NCBI GenBank assembly: GCA_963810915.1
Contig: CAWEPH010000005.1
Location: 363,002 to 427,001 of the forward strand
DNA: 64,000 bases
Direction: 5' to 3'
Source: JAOUEA01 sp963810915
Lineage (GTDB): Bacteria; Actinomycetota; UBA4738; HRBIN12
The position numbers and the translations under genes were made by a program. This document shows, in pieces, positions 17,657 through 27,802 of this stretch; positions within the stretch are counted from its first letter, which is position 1, and each line of letters opens with the position of its first letter. A model generated the notes under the pieces. The model was not told the origin of the DNA and did not search any database. It saw only the letters and a list, made by a program, of their open reading frames with translations.

Positions 17657-19599
17657 CGACCACGCTGCCGTTCGGTACGTGGCCCTCGCCGATCTCGGCG
17701 ACGATGCTCGCGACGAGCGCCGTGGAGCTCTCCGAGCCGTGGATCGTGGACGGGGCGACGTGGTGGCTCGAGTCGCGCCCTGCCGAAGGCGGCCGAACCG
17801 TGATCGTGCGAACCGACCCCTGGTCCTCGCCGTCCGACGTGACGCCCGAGGGGTTCGACGTTCGCACGAAGGTCCATGAGTATGGCGGCGGGTCGTTCCT
17901 CGTGTCCGGCTCGACGGTGTACTTCGCGGAGTTCGCGGACCAGCGCCTGTACCGGCAGGACCTGGGGGGTGTCCCGGTCCCGATCACGGCCGAGACCGGC
18001 GGGCGTCACCGCTACGCGGACGGTCGCGCGACCGCCGATGGGTCCCTCCTGCTCTGTGTGCGCGAGCGACACGAGGACGACGGCGTGGTGAACGAGCTCG
18101 TGGCTCTCCCCACCGACGGGTCGACCGAGCCGCGCGTCATCGCGTCGGGCAGGGACTTCTACGCTGCGCCACGGCTCTCCCCCGACGGCTCGAGACTCGC
18201 GTGGCTCAGCTGGGATCTCCCCTGGATGCCCTGGGACGGATGCGAGCTGTGGGTGGCCGCGTTGGCCGCGGACGGGACCCTCTCCGATCTTCGGCAGGTA
18301 GCGGGCATCGACGGCGAGGAGTCGATCTGGCAACCCGGCTGGAGTCCGGACGGCGTGCTCCACTGCGTCAGCGACCGATCCGGTTGGTGGAACCTCTACC
18401 GGGAGGGGGACGCAGACCTCCGAGCGCTGCACCCGGCGGAGGCCGAGTTCGGATGGCCCCATTGGGTGTTCGGGGGTGCGACGTACGCCTTCTTGGACGA
18501 CGGACACATCGCGTGCATCTACAGCCGTGACGGGGTCCAGCACGTCGCGGTGCTCGATCCCGAGACCGGGGAGCTGATCGACGTCGACATGCCTCACACC
18601 GCGATCCCGTATCCGTATCTCGCCGCGGAGGGCTCGCAGCTCGCGCTCGTGGCGGCCTCGCCGACGCTGCCGGAGCAGCTCGTCGCGTTGGACTTCACGA
18701 GCCGTGCGGTCGAGGTCCTGGCGGAAGCGGACGCGACACGCCTCGACGAGGCCTTCGTCTCCATCCCCCGCGCGATCGAGTTCCCCACGGAGGATGGGTT
18801 GACGGCCTTCGCGCACTTCTACCCCCCCGTGAACGCGGACGCCGCGGGGCCCGCGGGTGAGCGTCCGCCGTTGATCGTGATGAGCCACGGCGGGCCGACC
18901 TCCTCGCGCACGAACGCCTTCGACCTCGCGAAGCAGTTCTGGACGTCCAGGGGCTTCGCCGTCGTGGACGTGAACTACGGCGGGAGCACCGGGTACGGGC
19001 GCGCCTACCGGCAGCGTCTCAACGGCACCTGGGGCATCACCGACACGGCCGACTGCGTGAACGCCGCGCGCTTCCTCGCCGATCAGGGCAAGGTGGATCC
19101 CACGCGGTTCCTCATCCGCGGCGGCAGCGCGGGCGGGTACACGACGCTCTGCGCGCTCACGTTCCACGAGGACTTCGCCGCCGGTGCCAGCTACTACGGG
19201 GTCAGCGACCTCGAGCCGTTCGCGCAACCGGGCGGGACCCACAAGTTCGAGTCGCGGTACGAGCACACCCTGATCGGCCCGTACCCCGAAGCGGTGGAGC
19301 GCTACCGCGACCGTTCGCCCATCCACTTCGTGGACCGCCTCTCGACCCCGATGCTCGTGTTGCAGGGCGCCGAGGACGAAGTGGTGCCTCCCTCGCAAGC
19401 GGAGTTGATGGTCGACGCGCTGGAGGCGAAGGGGCTGCCCTATGCGTACCTCCTGTTCGAGGGCGAGCAGCACGGGTTCCGCAAGGCGGAGACGATCCGT
19501 GTCGCGCTCGAGGCCGAGCTTTCCTTCTATGCCCAGATCCTCGGCTTCGAGCCGGCGGGAGACGTGCCGCGCCTCGAGATCCGCCACCTCGGCGCCTGA
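17653..19599 (+). CDS. S9 family peptidase (acylaminoacyl-peptidase / dipeptidyl-peptidase type)
   Basis: This 648-residue protein has an N-terminal beta-propeller (KVHEYGGGSFLV, FSPDG-like repeats such as RLSPDGSRLAWLSWD) and a C-terminal alpha/beta-hydrolase domain. The catalytic triad reads Ser492 in RGGSAGGY, Asp575 in GAEDEVVPP and His607 in GEQHGFR, with SHGGPTS and NYGGSTGYGRAYR before it. There is no signal peptide, so the site is cytoplasmic. The ATG overlaps the HemK-like stop (ATGA), so the pair is translated together. It is related to, but only loosely similar to, the S9 peptidase at 1054-2838. Confidence 0.92.
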   Translation: MTTTLPFGTWPSPISATMLATSAVELSEPWIVDGATWWLESRPAEGGRTVIVRTDPWSSPSDVTPEGFDVRTKVHEYGGGSFLVSGSTVYFAEFADQRLYRQDLGGVPVPITAETGGRHRYADGRATADGSLLLCVRERHEDDGVVNELVALPTDGSTEPRVIASGRDFYAAPRLSPDGSRLAWLSWDLPWMPWDGCELWVAALAADGTLSDLRQVAGIDGEESIWQPGWSPDGVLHCVSDRSGWWNLYREGDADLRALHPAEAEFGWPHWVFGGATYAFLDDGHIACIYSRDGVQHVAVLDPETGELIDVDMPHTAIPYPYLAAEGSQLALVAASPTLPEQLVALDFTSRAVEVLAEADATRLDEAFVSIPRAIEFPTEDGLTAFAHFYPPVNADAAGPAGERPPLIVMSHGGPTSSRTNAFDLAKQFWTSRGFAVVDVNYGGSTGYGRAYRQRLNGTWGITDTADCVNAARFLADQGKVDPTRFLIRGGSAGGYTTLCALTFHEDFAAGASYYGVSDLEPFAQPGGTHKFESRYEHTLIGPYPEAVERYRDRSPIHFVDRLSTPMLVLQGAEDEVVPPSQAELMVDALEAKGLPYAYLLFEGEQHGFRKAETIRVALEAELSFYAQILGFEPAGDVPRLEIRHLGA

Positions 19600-19639
19600 C
19601 CGACGTCGGACCGGCGGGCCGCGGGTCCCGTCCGCGACG

Positions 19640-19663
19640 GGCCGGTCGGCCTGGGAACCGGCC
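19640..19663 (+). terminator. Possible hairpin between the S9 and thioredoxin genes
   Basis: GGCCGGT and ACCGGCC form a 7-bp stem around a 10-base loop, within a 127-base GC-rich gap. There is no T-run. It is a weak terminator candidate. Confidence 0.35.
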
Positions 19664-19726
19664 CCGTTCCGCGGTCGAATATCTGGTGAACGTCGAGTTC
19701 GTGTCGCCGTACCCAGTGGAGGATCG

Positions 19727-20374
19727 ATGACCAACGCCACCAAGGCCAAACAGCGCGTGGATCGCCCGAGCAAGGCGCAGCGGCTCGAGGCCGAACGCCG
19801 CCGGAAGCGACAGCGCACCATGATCTTCGGGTTCATCGGGCTCGTCGCCCTGGTCGTTCTCGCGGCCGTCCTGCTCACCGGTGGAGGGAGCTCCGACACG
19901 CCACCCTCGGCGGTCGGGCAGGTGACGATCGCTCCCACGTCCGGACCGGTGCAGGCGGGCGACTCCATCCCGGCGTTCTCGGCGCCGGCCCTCGGCGGGG
20001 GCACGATGCAGTGGTCGTCGTACGCGGGCAAGCCGACCGTATTGGCGATCTGGGCGCCGTGGTGTCCCCACTGCCAGGCCGAGCTACCCCGCCTGTCCGC
20101 GTCCATGGCCGCACACCCGGATCTGCAGCTCGTGAGCGTCGCGACGGCGATCGGGCAGGAGCCGGGTCCCTCGGTGGCCGGCTTCCTGAAGGATCACGGC
20201 CTCAGCTTCCCCGTGGGGATCGACGACGGCCAGAACACCATCCTCAACGGGCTCGGGGTGAACAGCTTCCCGACGATCTTCTACGTCGACGCCGACGGCA
20301 AGGTGCTGCAGGTGACCACCGGTGAACTGACGCCGGACCAGCTGAACGCGGCGTTGGATCAGCTCGACGCTTGA
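19727..20374 (+). CDS. Membrane-anchored thioredoxin-like protein (TlpA/ResA type)
   Basis: This 215-residue protein has a basic cytoplasmic N-terminus (about 30 residues, RRRKRQR), one transmembrane helix (32-52), a short linker, and an extracytoplasmic thioredoxin fold. The redox site is WCPHC (Cys113 and Cys116), and the cis-Pro loop is VNSFPTIFYVDADGKV. The family reduces or isomerises disulfides outside the membrane, often in cytochrome c maturation. The start is ATG 19727 after GGAGG. A 13-bp hairpin follows the stop, so the gene ends its own unit. No cytochrome maturation genes are nearby. Confidence 0.9.
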   Translation: MTNATKAKQRVDRPSKAQRLEAERRRKRQRTMIFGFIGLVALVVLAAVLLTGGGSSDTPPSAVGQVTIAPTSGPVQAGDSIPAFSAPALGGGTMQWSSYAGKPTVLAIWAPWCPHCQAELPRLSASMAAHPDLQLVSVATAIGQEPGPSVAGFLKDHGLSFPVGIDDGQNTILNGLGVNSFPTIFYVDADGKVLQVTTGELTPDQLNAALDQLDA

Positions 20375-20402
20375 GCTCGAGATCCGGGTCGGAAGGGGTC
20401 CG

Positions 20403-20431
20403 CAGGGGGCCGGGCGGAGCCCGGCCCCCTG
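20403..20431. terminator. Intrinsic terminator between convergent thioredoxin and moaA genes
   Basis: A perfect 13-bp stem (20403-20415 with 20419-20431) closes a GGA loop. It lies between convergent genes and could serve both strands. No T-run. Confidence 0.75.
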
Positions 20432-20530
20432 AGGGGAGAGGGGGCGCGTCCTCTCATCGTGCACGCTCGCAGGCCAGGGTGAACACCGGGTGAATGGGTG
20501 CCGAAGACGACGCGGCGTGTCGGTGGTGGT

Positions 20531-21559
<1,029 letters not shown>

Positions 21560-21596
21560 GTGAACGACCAGCGTACCCCGACCAGTGGGGAAGGGG

Positions 21597-21854
21597 CTAC
21601 GGGCTGAGCTCGGGCATGGGCGGGAGTGCCGACCCGAGCACCTCCAGGACCTCTCGGAGCGCCGCGTCCGGTTCGGTTCCGTCGCCGATCCTCATCCCCG
21701 CCGCCACGCCCAGGAGATAGGTGGAGATGGGCGTGTCCTTGCGCTCCACGCGGTGGGCGACGTCGCGTGAGGCCCGCAGCAGCGTCGTTTCGGCGGAACC
21801 TGTGAGCATCGGCACGCCGAGGTCGGAAGCCAATCGATCCGTCCAATCGCTCAT
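21597..21854 (-). CDS. Small helical protein, DUF6457-like
   Basis: This 85-residue protein (MSDWTDRLASDLGVP at the start, STYLLGVAAGM in the middle) resembles the small DUF6457 domain that in actinobacteria is often found beside or fused to molybdenum cofactor guanylyltransferase; I make that link from memory of the pattern. It is all-helical with no catalytic motif. A ribosome site (GAGG) precedes the ATG at 21854. The position between moaA and the MogA-XdhC gene fits a role in molybdenum cofactor metabolism. Confidence 0.65.
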   Translation of the reverse strand: MSDWTDRLASDLGVPMLTGSAETTLLRASRDVAHRVERKDTPISTYLLGVAAGMRIGDGTEPDAALREVLEVLGSALPPMPELSP

Positions 21855-21914
21855 CCTCACGCCCTCCCGGTCCCTCGGATCCTCAGGTCGTCCGCGGCGT
21901 GCGAGGATGGTGCG

Positions 21915-23162
21915 ATGAACGAGCCACCGCGCGCCGCGGTCCTGACGGTATCCGACGGCGTCACCCATGGCACCCGCGAGGACACGTCGGGCGCGCTCGC
22001 GGAGGCGATGTTGGCGGACGCGGGATTCGTCGTGGCTACCAGACGGGTGGTGCCCGATGAGCGTCCGGACATCGAGGCCGCGTTGCGCGACCTCGCGGCC
22101 GCCCACGGTCTCGTGCTGAGCACCGGTGGAACGGGGTTCGGGCCGCGGGACGTGACCCCCGAGGCCACGCGCGCCGTGATCGACCGTGAGGCTCCGGGGC
22201 TCGCGGAGCTGATGCGTTCGGCCGGGCTTGCCCATACGCCGCTCGCGGCGCTCTCCCGCGCGGTGGTCGGGACCGTCGGTAGCTCCCTCGTCGTCAATCT
22301 CCCCGGAAGCCCGAACGGCGTGCGTGAGGGCTTGGAGGCCGTGCTGCCCCTCGTACCGCACATCGTGGAGCTGCTCTCCGGCCGCACCGGCGCGCACCCG
22401 ACCGGCCACGCGGACCCGACGGGGGGTTCGTCGCCCGGGAGCGACACGCCGTCGGCTGGGACGGTCACGATCACCGCCGTGAAGCAGATCGGGGCGCCGC
22501 CGTGTCCGGTCGGGGCGCGGATCGTCCTCGGCTCCGACGGCCCGCTCGAAGGAACCCTCGGTTGTGCGGAGTTCGACGGCGCCGCGGCCGAGGCCGCGCG
22601 GGAGATCCTGGCCGCGGGCGACGGTCGTCCGGTGACTCGCACGTTCCATCACGACCTCGGCGACGTCGAGGTGTTCGTCGAGCCGCACCTCGCGCCGCCG
22701 ACGCTGGTGGTCGTCTCGGCCACACCGGTGGCCCTCGCGCTCCTCCGACTCACGCGTGGTCTCGGCTACCGGACGATCCTCGTCGAGCCTCGAGGAGAGC
22801 GCGTCCTGCCCGCCCATCGCGCCGAGGCGGATGCCGTGGTGGCATCGATCGATGGGGTCGCGCTCGACGACCGCACCGATGTCGTGCACACCGATCACGA
22901 TGCGCCCGACGTCGCGGGATCGGTGGCCGAGGTCCTGCGCGCCCCGACCCGCTTCATCGGGGTCATGGGGAGCAAACGCCACGTGGGCCCCTACGTCGAT
23001 GCGCTCCGCGCGATGGGCTTCACGCAGGACGATCTCGCGCGGGTCCGCTCGCCGGTGGGGATCGATCTGGGCGCGACATCTCCGGAGGAGATCGCGCTCT
23101 CGATCGCGGCGGGCCTCGTTGCCGCGCGCGCGGGCCGCGACGGTGGGTGGCTGGATCGGTGA
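21915..23162 (+). CDS. MogA/MoaB - XdhC fusion protein
   Basis: One 415-residue reading frame joins two molybdenum proteins. Residues 1 to about 155 are a MogA/MoaB domain, which adenylates molybdopterin before metal insertion: AAVLTVSDGVTHGTREDTSG, LVLSTGGTGFGPRDVTPEAT and VNLPGSPNGVREGL. After a Gly/Ser/Pro linker (about 156-180), residues 181-415 are an XdhC domain, which binds the finished cofactor and delivers it to xanthine dehydrogenase-type enzymes: GTLGCAEFDGAAAEAA, FVEPHLAPPTLVVV, PTRFIGVMGSKRH, VRSPVGIDLGATSPEEIALSIAAGLVAAR. The fusion would couple cofactor assembly with its delivery. The start is ATG 21915. It is divergent from the DUF6457-like gene. Confidence 0.92.
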   Translation: MNEPPRAAVLTVSDGVTHGTREDTSGALAEAMLADAGFVVATRRVVPDERPDIEAALRDLAAAHGLVLSTGGTGFGPRDVTPEATRAVIDREAPGLAELMRSAGLAHTPLAALSRAVVGTVGSSLVVNLPGSPNGVREGLEAVLPLVPHIVELLSGRTGAHPTGHADPTGGSSPGSDTPSAGTVTITAVKQIGAPPCPVGARIVLGSDGPLEGTLGCAEFDGAAAEAAREILAAGDGRPVTRTFHHDLGDVEVFVEPHLAPPTLVVVSATPVALALLRLTRGLGYRTILVEPRGERVLPAHRAEADAVVASIDGVALDDRTDVVHTDHDAPDVAGSVAEVLRAPTRFIGVMGSKRHVGPYVDALRAMGFTQDDLARVRSPVGIDLGATSPEEIALSIAAGLVAARAGRDGGWLDR

Positions 23163-23198
23163 GGATGCCCCCGGCGCTGCGGCGGGACTGACCGGTCC

Positions 23199-24644
23199 GT
23201 GCAAGCGCCCGCCACGCGTGCGCGCGCTTCCACGGCGATCGTCGTCGCGTCGGTGATCCTGGTGCTCGCAACCTTCCTGCCCGGTCCGGCAGCCCCGCAC
23301 GCGCCCGATGCGCGCCCCAACGTGATCGTGATCGTCACGGACGACCAGTCGTTGGACACGCTGCCGACGGAGCCGCCGGCGATGCCCTGGCTCCAGTCCC
23401 GGATCTTCGACGATCCAGATGGGCACTGGCTGTGGTTCCCGGATGCCTTCTTGAGCACGCCCCTGTGTTGCCCCTCGCGCGCGTCGATCCTGACGGGGTT
23501 GTACGCGCATCACACGGGGGTACTGAACAACCATCAGGGCGAGAACCTCGACGAGTCGAACACCCTCGCGACGTGGTTGCAGGGCGACGGGTACACGACG
23601 GCGCTCTTCGGGAAGTACCTGAACGAGTATCCGTGGGACCGCGGGCCGTACGTGCCCGCCGGCTGGAGCCGGTTCGTGGGGAAGAACAACACGGACCTGC
23701 GGCAGACGTACTACGGATACCAGGAGATCGACCAGGGGGTCCCCCTCCGCGAGGGGTCCTCGCCGGACGCCTACGCCACCGACCGGTTCGCCGCCCAGGC
23801 CCTGGCGTTCCTGCGGGGTCTGCCCGCCGGGGAGCCGTACTTCATGATGTTCACCCCGTCCGCGCCGCACCAGCCCTGGGTCCCCGCTCCGAGGCATCGA
23901 GGGGCCTTCCGCGACGTGCCGATGCCCGTGCCCAACGACCGTATCCTGAACGACGTGCGGGGCAAGCCAGGATGGATCCGATCGCTTCCCCCGGTCACCG
24001 CGTCGGACCGTTCCGAGATCGAACGGGCACTGCGCGCCGAGCGCGCGACCCTGCTGGCGGTCGACGACGCGGTGCGCGCGATCGTGGAGGAGGTGCAGGC
24101 GCGCGGCGAACTTGACGACACCGTCATCTTCTTCCTTACGGACAACGGCTTCTCGTTCGGCCAGCACCGCTGGACCGGCAAGCGGTGCCCGTATGACCCG
24201 TGCATCCGGACGCCGTTCGCGGTGCGTGCGCCGTGGGCGGCCGCCGGCGAGCGCGGCGAGCCCGTCGCCAACGTGGACCTCGCGCCGACGATCGCCGATC
24301 TCGCCGACGTCACCCCGGGTCTCCTGCCGGACGGGACGAGCCTTGCCGGCCTCCTCGGCGCCCCCTCCACGGATCTCCCGAAGCCGCCGCCGGATCGACC
24401 CATCTTGATCGAGTGGGCCGGCGACAGCGAGGTCCCCCCTTGGCGCGGGGTGAGAACCACCGACTTCGCCTACATCGAGAATCGCGACGGCACCGACGAG
24501 CTCTACGACCTCACCGGTGTGCTCGGGTCACCGGATCCCGAGGAGCTCCGCAACGTCGCGGAGCAGACCCGGTACGCCCCAACCCGTCGGCGGCTCGCGA
24601 ACACCCTGGTCAGACTGGCTTCTCATGGAGAGGGTGAAGGGTAA
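23199..24644 (+). CDS. Secreted sulfatase with Cys-type formylglycine motif
   Basis: This 481-residue type I sulfatase has an N-terminal hydrophobic segment (residues 11-30) as signal peptide or anchor. Metal-binding NVIVIVTDDQS opens the domain. The nucleophile motif LCCPSRASILTG puts Cys90 in CxPSR, which a formylglycine-generating enzyme would oxidise. FGKYLNEYPW, APHQPWVPAP and FFLTDNGFSFGQHRW are conserved in arylsulfatase and N-acetylglucosamine-6-sulfatase-like enzymes. The likely substrate is a sulfated polysaccharide or aryl sulfate outside the cell. The start is GTG 23199. The phosphoesterase gene begins 11 bases after the stop. Confidence 0.9.
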   Translation: MQAPATRARASTAIVVASVILVLATFLPGPAAPHAPDARPNVIVIVTDDQSLDTLPTEPPAMPWLQSRIFDDPDGHWLWFPDAFLSTPLCCPSRASILTGLYAHHTGVLNNHQGENLDESNTLATWLQGDGYTTALFGKYLNEYPWDRGPYVPAGWSRFVGKNNTDLRQTYYGYQEIDQGVPLREGSSPDAYATDRFAAQALAFLRGLPAGEPYFMMFTPSAPHQPWVPAPRHRGAFRDVPMPVPNDRILNDVRGKPGWIRSLPPVTASDRSEIERALRAERATLLAVDDAVRAIVEEVQARGELDDTVIFFLTDNGFSFGQHRWTGKRCPYDPCIRTPFAVRAPWAAAGERGEPVANVDLAPTIADLADVTPGLLPDGTSLAGLLGAPSTDLPKPPPDRPILIEWAGDSEVPPWRGVRTTDFAYIENRDGTDELYDLTGVLGSPDPEELRNVAEQTRYAPTRRRLANTLVRLASHGEGEG

Positions 24645-24647
24645 ACT
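24642..24647 (+). promoter_or_regulatory. -10 box TAAACT overlapping the sulfatase stop codon
   Basis: TAAACT includes the TAA stop of the sulfatase gene and ends 8 bases before the GTG at 24656, so the phosphoesterase gene may have its own leaderless promoter. Confidence 0.4.
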
Positions 24648-24655
24648 CCTGCATC

Positions 24656-26227
24656 GTGCAGCAGCGCCCCGGCCCCATCCTCCGACCCGCGTCGTCGCGC
24701 CGACCTAGTCACAAGCAGGTCATGCGTCGGCGCGCGTTCGTCGCGTTCCTCCTGGTGGCGGCGATCGCGATCGTCTGGTTCGTATGGCAGCCGTTCGCCT
24801 CGAACGGCCCCGAGCAGGCGTCCGGGCGGCACAGGAGCGGCCAGGGCAACGGAGGAACGGGCGCCGGGGGCTCGAACCCGGGGACGATCGTGCCGGGGGA
24901 CAACCCGATCAAGCATGTGATCTTCATCGTGAAAGAGAACCGGACCTTCAACAACTACTTCGCGACCTACGGGCACGGAGCGGTGGGCACGACGACAGGC
25001 AAGACGATCACCTGCTCGACCTCCACCCACAGCTGCCAGCCGGGCGATGACTACGAGCTCACGAAGGCCGAGGACGTCGCGCCCCACGACATCACCCACG
25101 GGTTCTCCTCAGGCCTGTACTCGATCGACGGGGGCAAGATGGATGGCTTCAACATCATCGGGTTGGGCGAGGACATGTCGGGATACACCTACTTCGATCG
25201 CGACGGGATCCCGAATTATTGGAAGTACGCCGATCGGTTCGTGCTCTCGGATCACTTCTTCACGTCGATGTACGGACCGACGTTCCCCGAGCATCTCTAC
25301 ACGGTGGCGGCCCAGTCCTACGGCATCGTGGACAACAAGTCGACCACGGACCATCCGGGCAACTACTGTGACGATCCGACCGAGTACGCGCCCCGGTTCC
25401 CCCTGGAGTCCCTCTCCGATGCGGATCTCAAGAAGATCATGGGGTACGAGAACCACATGACGAGCGACTATCCGAACCAGCTCTTCAAGATCTCCGCGTA
25501 CTGGGAGCAGACGCGCACATGCGTCCCCATCAAGTCGTTGCCGGATGAGCTCCAGGCGGCGGGCATCGATTGGAAGTACTACTCCGAGAAGGATCACTGG
25601 ATGAATGCCCTCCAAGCGATCCGTCACGACCGGTTCACGCCCGCGATCTGGTCGAAGGTCCAGGATCCCGCGAACTTCCTGAGCGACATCAAGAACGGAG
25701 ACCTCCCGGAGGTCTCCTGGTTGATCCCGCCGGAGTCGTACAACGAGCACCCCGGCGACTCCGATCCCAACAGTCCTTCCTACTCGCCCATCTCCGTCTG
25801 TGCGGGGGAGAACTGGACGGTCAACCAGATCAACGCCGTGATGAACAGCGACTACTGGGCCTCGACCGCCATCGTCGTGGTCTGGGACGACTTCGGTGGC
25901 TTCTACGACCCCGTCAAGCCACCCCATTACGACGTGATGGGGCTCGGTCCGCGCACGCCGGCCTTGATCATCTCTCCGTACACGCGCGCCGGCGACAACC
26001 CCGAAGGCGGTTACGTCGATCACACGGACTACGAGTTCTCGTCGGTCCTCAAGTTCATCGAGGATCTGCACGGGCTCAAGTCGCTCACCGATCGCGATGC
26101 CCAGGCCGACCCGCTCAGCGGCGCGTTCGACTTCACGAAGCCGCCGCGCATGGACAAGCTCGTGCTGCCGCTCCGCCAGGACTGTCCCTACGGCACGACC
26201 GTGTCGGAGGTCAGCAGCAACGGCTGA
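24656..26227 (+). CDS. Exported phosphoesterase (acid phosphatase / phospholipase C family)
   Basis: This 523-residue protein has a basic N-terminus and one hydrophobic segment (about 28-44), then a Gly/Ser-rich linker and the phosphoesterase domain of the PLC/AcpA family. Visible motifs are HVIFIVKENRTFNNYFATYG (metal-binding Glu-Asn), FVLSDHFFTSMYGPTFPEHLYTVAAQS, WLIPPESYNEHPGD, and VVWDDFGGFYDPVKPPHYDVMGLGPRTPALIISPY. Such enzymes hydrolyse phosphomonoesters or phospholipids outside the cell. The start GTG 24656 is backed by the TAAACT box; ATG 24722 is an alternative closer to the hydrophobic segment. With the upstream sulfatase it suggests scavenging of sulfate and phosphate esters. Confidence 0.88.
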   Translation: MQQRPGPILRPASSRRPSHKQVMRRRAFVAFLLVAAIAIVWFVWQPFASNGPEQASGRHRSGQGNGGTGAGGSNPGTIVPGDNPIKHVIFIVKENRTFNNYFATYGHGAVGTTTGKTITCSTSTHSCQPGDDYELTKAEDVAPHDITHGFSSGLYSIDGGKMDGFNIIGLGEDMSGYTYFDRDGIPNYWKYADRFVLSDHFFTSMYGPTFPEHLYTVAAQSYGIVDNKSTTDHPGNYCDDPTEYAPRFPLESLSDADLKKIMGYENHMTSDYPNQLFKISAYWEQTRTCVPIKSLPDELQAAGIDWKYYSEKDHWMNALQAIRHDRFTPAIWSKVQDPANFLSDIKNGDLPEVSWLIPPESYNEHPGDSDPNSPSYSPISVCAGENWTVNQINAVMNSDYWASTAIVVVWDDFGGFYDPVKPPHYDVMGLGPRTPALIISPYTRAGDNPEGGYVDHTDYEFSSVLKFIEDLHGLKSLTDRDAQADPLSGAFDFTKPPRMDKLVLPLRQDCPYGTTVSEVSSNG

Positions 26228-26230
26228 CCC

Positions 26231-27664
26231 TTAGGCGTGCGTCGGCTCGACCCAGTGCGCGTCGGGAAGGCCGCTCGCGACCTGCTCGCGCCACCAGGAC
26301 TGCCCCTCTTCGGGCAACGTGTAGATCGGGTCGAAGTACACGTACTCGCGCGTGAGCGCCTCGGGGTCGTCGTATTCGATGCCTGTGCGGTAGTTCTTGG
26401 TCCAGTACGAGATGCCCTTGGTGCGGTCGTAGTCCTTGAGCATGTTCACCCAGCGCTTGCCCACGAACGGCACATCGCAGATCACGCGTGGGGTCGCGAA
26501 CCCCGGCATGTAGCCGAGAAGCTGGTACTGCAGATCCTGCGCCTCCTGCACGGAGGTCCGCCAGTGCTCGGCGTTGGGGATCATGTCGCACATGTAGAAG
26601 TAGTACGGCATGATCTTCGCGTGATCGAGGAGCATGAAGCAGAGCTCCAGCAGATCGTTCGGCGCGGTGTTGACACCACGGAGCAGCACACCTTGGTTCC
26701 GCACGTCGCGGAACCCTGAGTCCAGCACCATGCGCGCTGCGCGTCCGACCAGCGGTGTGACCTGCTGTGCGCAGTTCACGTGGGTATGGACGGCGATGTC
26801 GACACCTCGCTCGCGCGCGGTCGCTCCCATCCGGCCGAACGCCGCCTTCACGTCGTCTTGCAGGAAGTGCTGCGGGATCCCCATCAGGCCCTTGGTCGCG
26901 ATGCGGATATCGCGGATGTTCTCGATCGCCAGCAGGGACATCACGAACTCTTCGAGGCGCTTCACCGGGACGTTCGCCATGTCACCACCGGAGACCACCA
27001 CGTCGCGGACCTGCGGAGTCCTTCGCAGGTAGTCGAGCATCAGCTCCCACCGCTCGTTCTGCTTGATCTCGAACTTGTACTTGAGGACCTGGAGGGTGTC
27101 GTTGCCCACCAGATCCATCCGCGTGCAGTGGCCGCAGTACTGGGGGCACGTGGGGATCAACTCGGCAAGGACCTTCGTCGGATACCGATGGGTGAGGCCC
27201 TCGACCGCCCACATGTCGGCCTCGTGCAGCGAGTCGCGCGACGCCATGGGGTGGCTCGCCCACTCCGGCTCGCGTTCGCTGAAGGCCGGCGCCATGTAGC
27301 GGCGGACCCGGTCGTTGCGCAGATCGGCGATCTCCATCGTGTTGATCATCTGCGGCGGGATGAGCATGGACATCGTGGCCCGCTCCTCCTGATCGCGACG
27401 GATGTCCTCCAGCAGGTCGTCGCTGAGGTGCTCGCCGAGGGCCTCCTTGAACTCCTTGAGGTTCTTCACGGAGTGGGCTCGCTGCCATTGCGCCGACTCC
27501 CATTGCTCCTCGGTCACGTCGGCGTACCCGGGGAGGCGGGTCCAGTCGGGTTCCTCGTACCGACGTTCGAGGGGGTAGCGGAACGGCTGCTCGGCCGCGT
27601 GGGCATGCGCCTCGCGGTGGCCCGGTCGTGCGGTCGTCGTCTGTGGTCGCGTGTCCACGCTCAT
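26231..27664 (-). CDS. KamA family radical SAM protein (lysine 2,3-aminomutase-like)
   Basis: This 477-residue protein has the radical SAM motif CPQYCGHC (Cys173, Cys177, Cys180), DVVVSGGDMANVP, and the aminomutase core (VHTHVNCAQQVTPL, FRDVRNQGVLLRGVN, YYFYMCDMIPNAEHWRTSVQEAQDLQ). In lysine 2,3-aminomutase PLP is bound by a Lys in a PGGGGK motif; here the matching region reads CDVPFVGKRWV, so a Lys is present in a changed setting. A 100-residue N-terminal extension (QWQRAHSVKNLKEF) is typical of the family. The likely reaction is a 1,2-amino shift on an amino acid; the substrate is uncertain. The ATG at 27664 follows AGGGGG. The gene is convergent with the phosphoesterase. Confidence 0.85.
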   Translation of the reverse strand: MSVDTRPQTTTARPGHREAHAHAAEQPFRYPLERRYEEPDWTRLPGYADVTEEQWESAQWQRAHSVKNLKEFKEALGEHLSDDLLEDIRRDQEERATMSMLIPPQMINTMEIADLRNDRVRRYMAPAFSEREPEWASHPMASRDSLHEADMWAVEGLTHRYPTKVLAELIPTCPQYCGHCTRMDLVGNDTLQVLKYKFEIKQNERWELMLDYLRRTPQVRDVVVSGGDMANVPVKRLEEFVMSLLAIENIRDIRIATKGLMGIPQHFLQDDVKAAFGRMGATARERGVDIAVHTHVNCAQQVTPLVGRAARMVLDSGFRDVRNQGVLLRGVNTAPNDLLELCFMLLDHAKIMPYYFYMCDMIPNAEHWRTSVQEAQDLQYQLLGYMPGFATPRVICDVPFVGKRWVNMLKDYDRTKGISYWTKNYRTGIEYDDPEALTREYVYFDPIYTLPEEGQSWWREQVASGLPDAHWVEPTHA

Positions 27665-27802
27665 GTGTGTGCACCCCCTGGTTCACGGAGAGTCGCCCCC
27701 GGTCGAGTAGGGGCGAGCTTAACGAAATATTGACGGTGAAATCCCAGCATACCCGAAGAGCATCCGGTAGAACCACCGATCGACCGAAGGATGTTCGGTC
27801 GG

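Noticed and set aside
17368..20106. 912-codon antisense frame across the S9 peptidase and thioredoxin genes
   Set aside because: Arg/His/Gly-rich shadow of well-supported genes on the other strand, with no independent start or domain.
21855..24167. Long upstream extension of the DUF6457-like gene
   Set aside because: The extension is Arg-rich and antisense to the MogA-XdhC and sulfatase genes. A ribosome site before ATG 21854 marks the real start.
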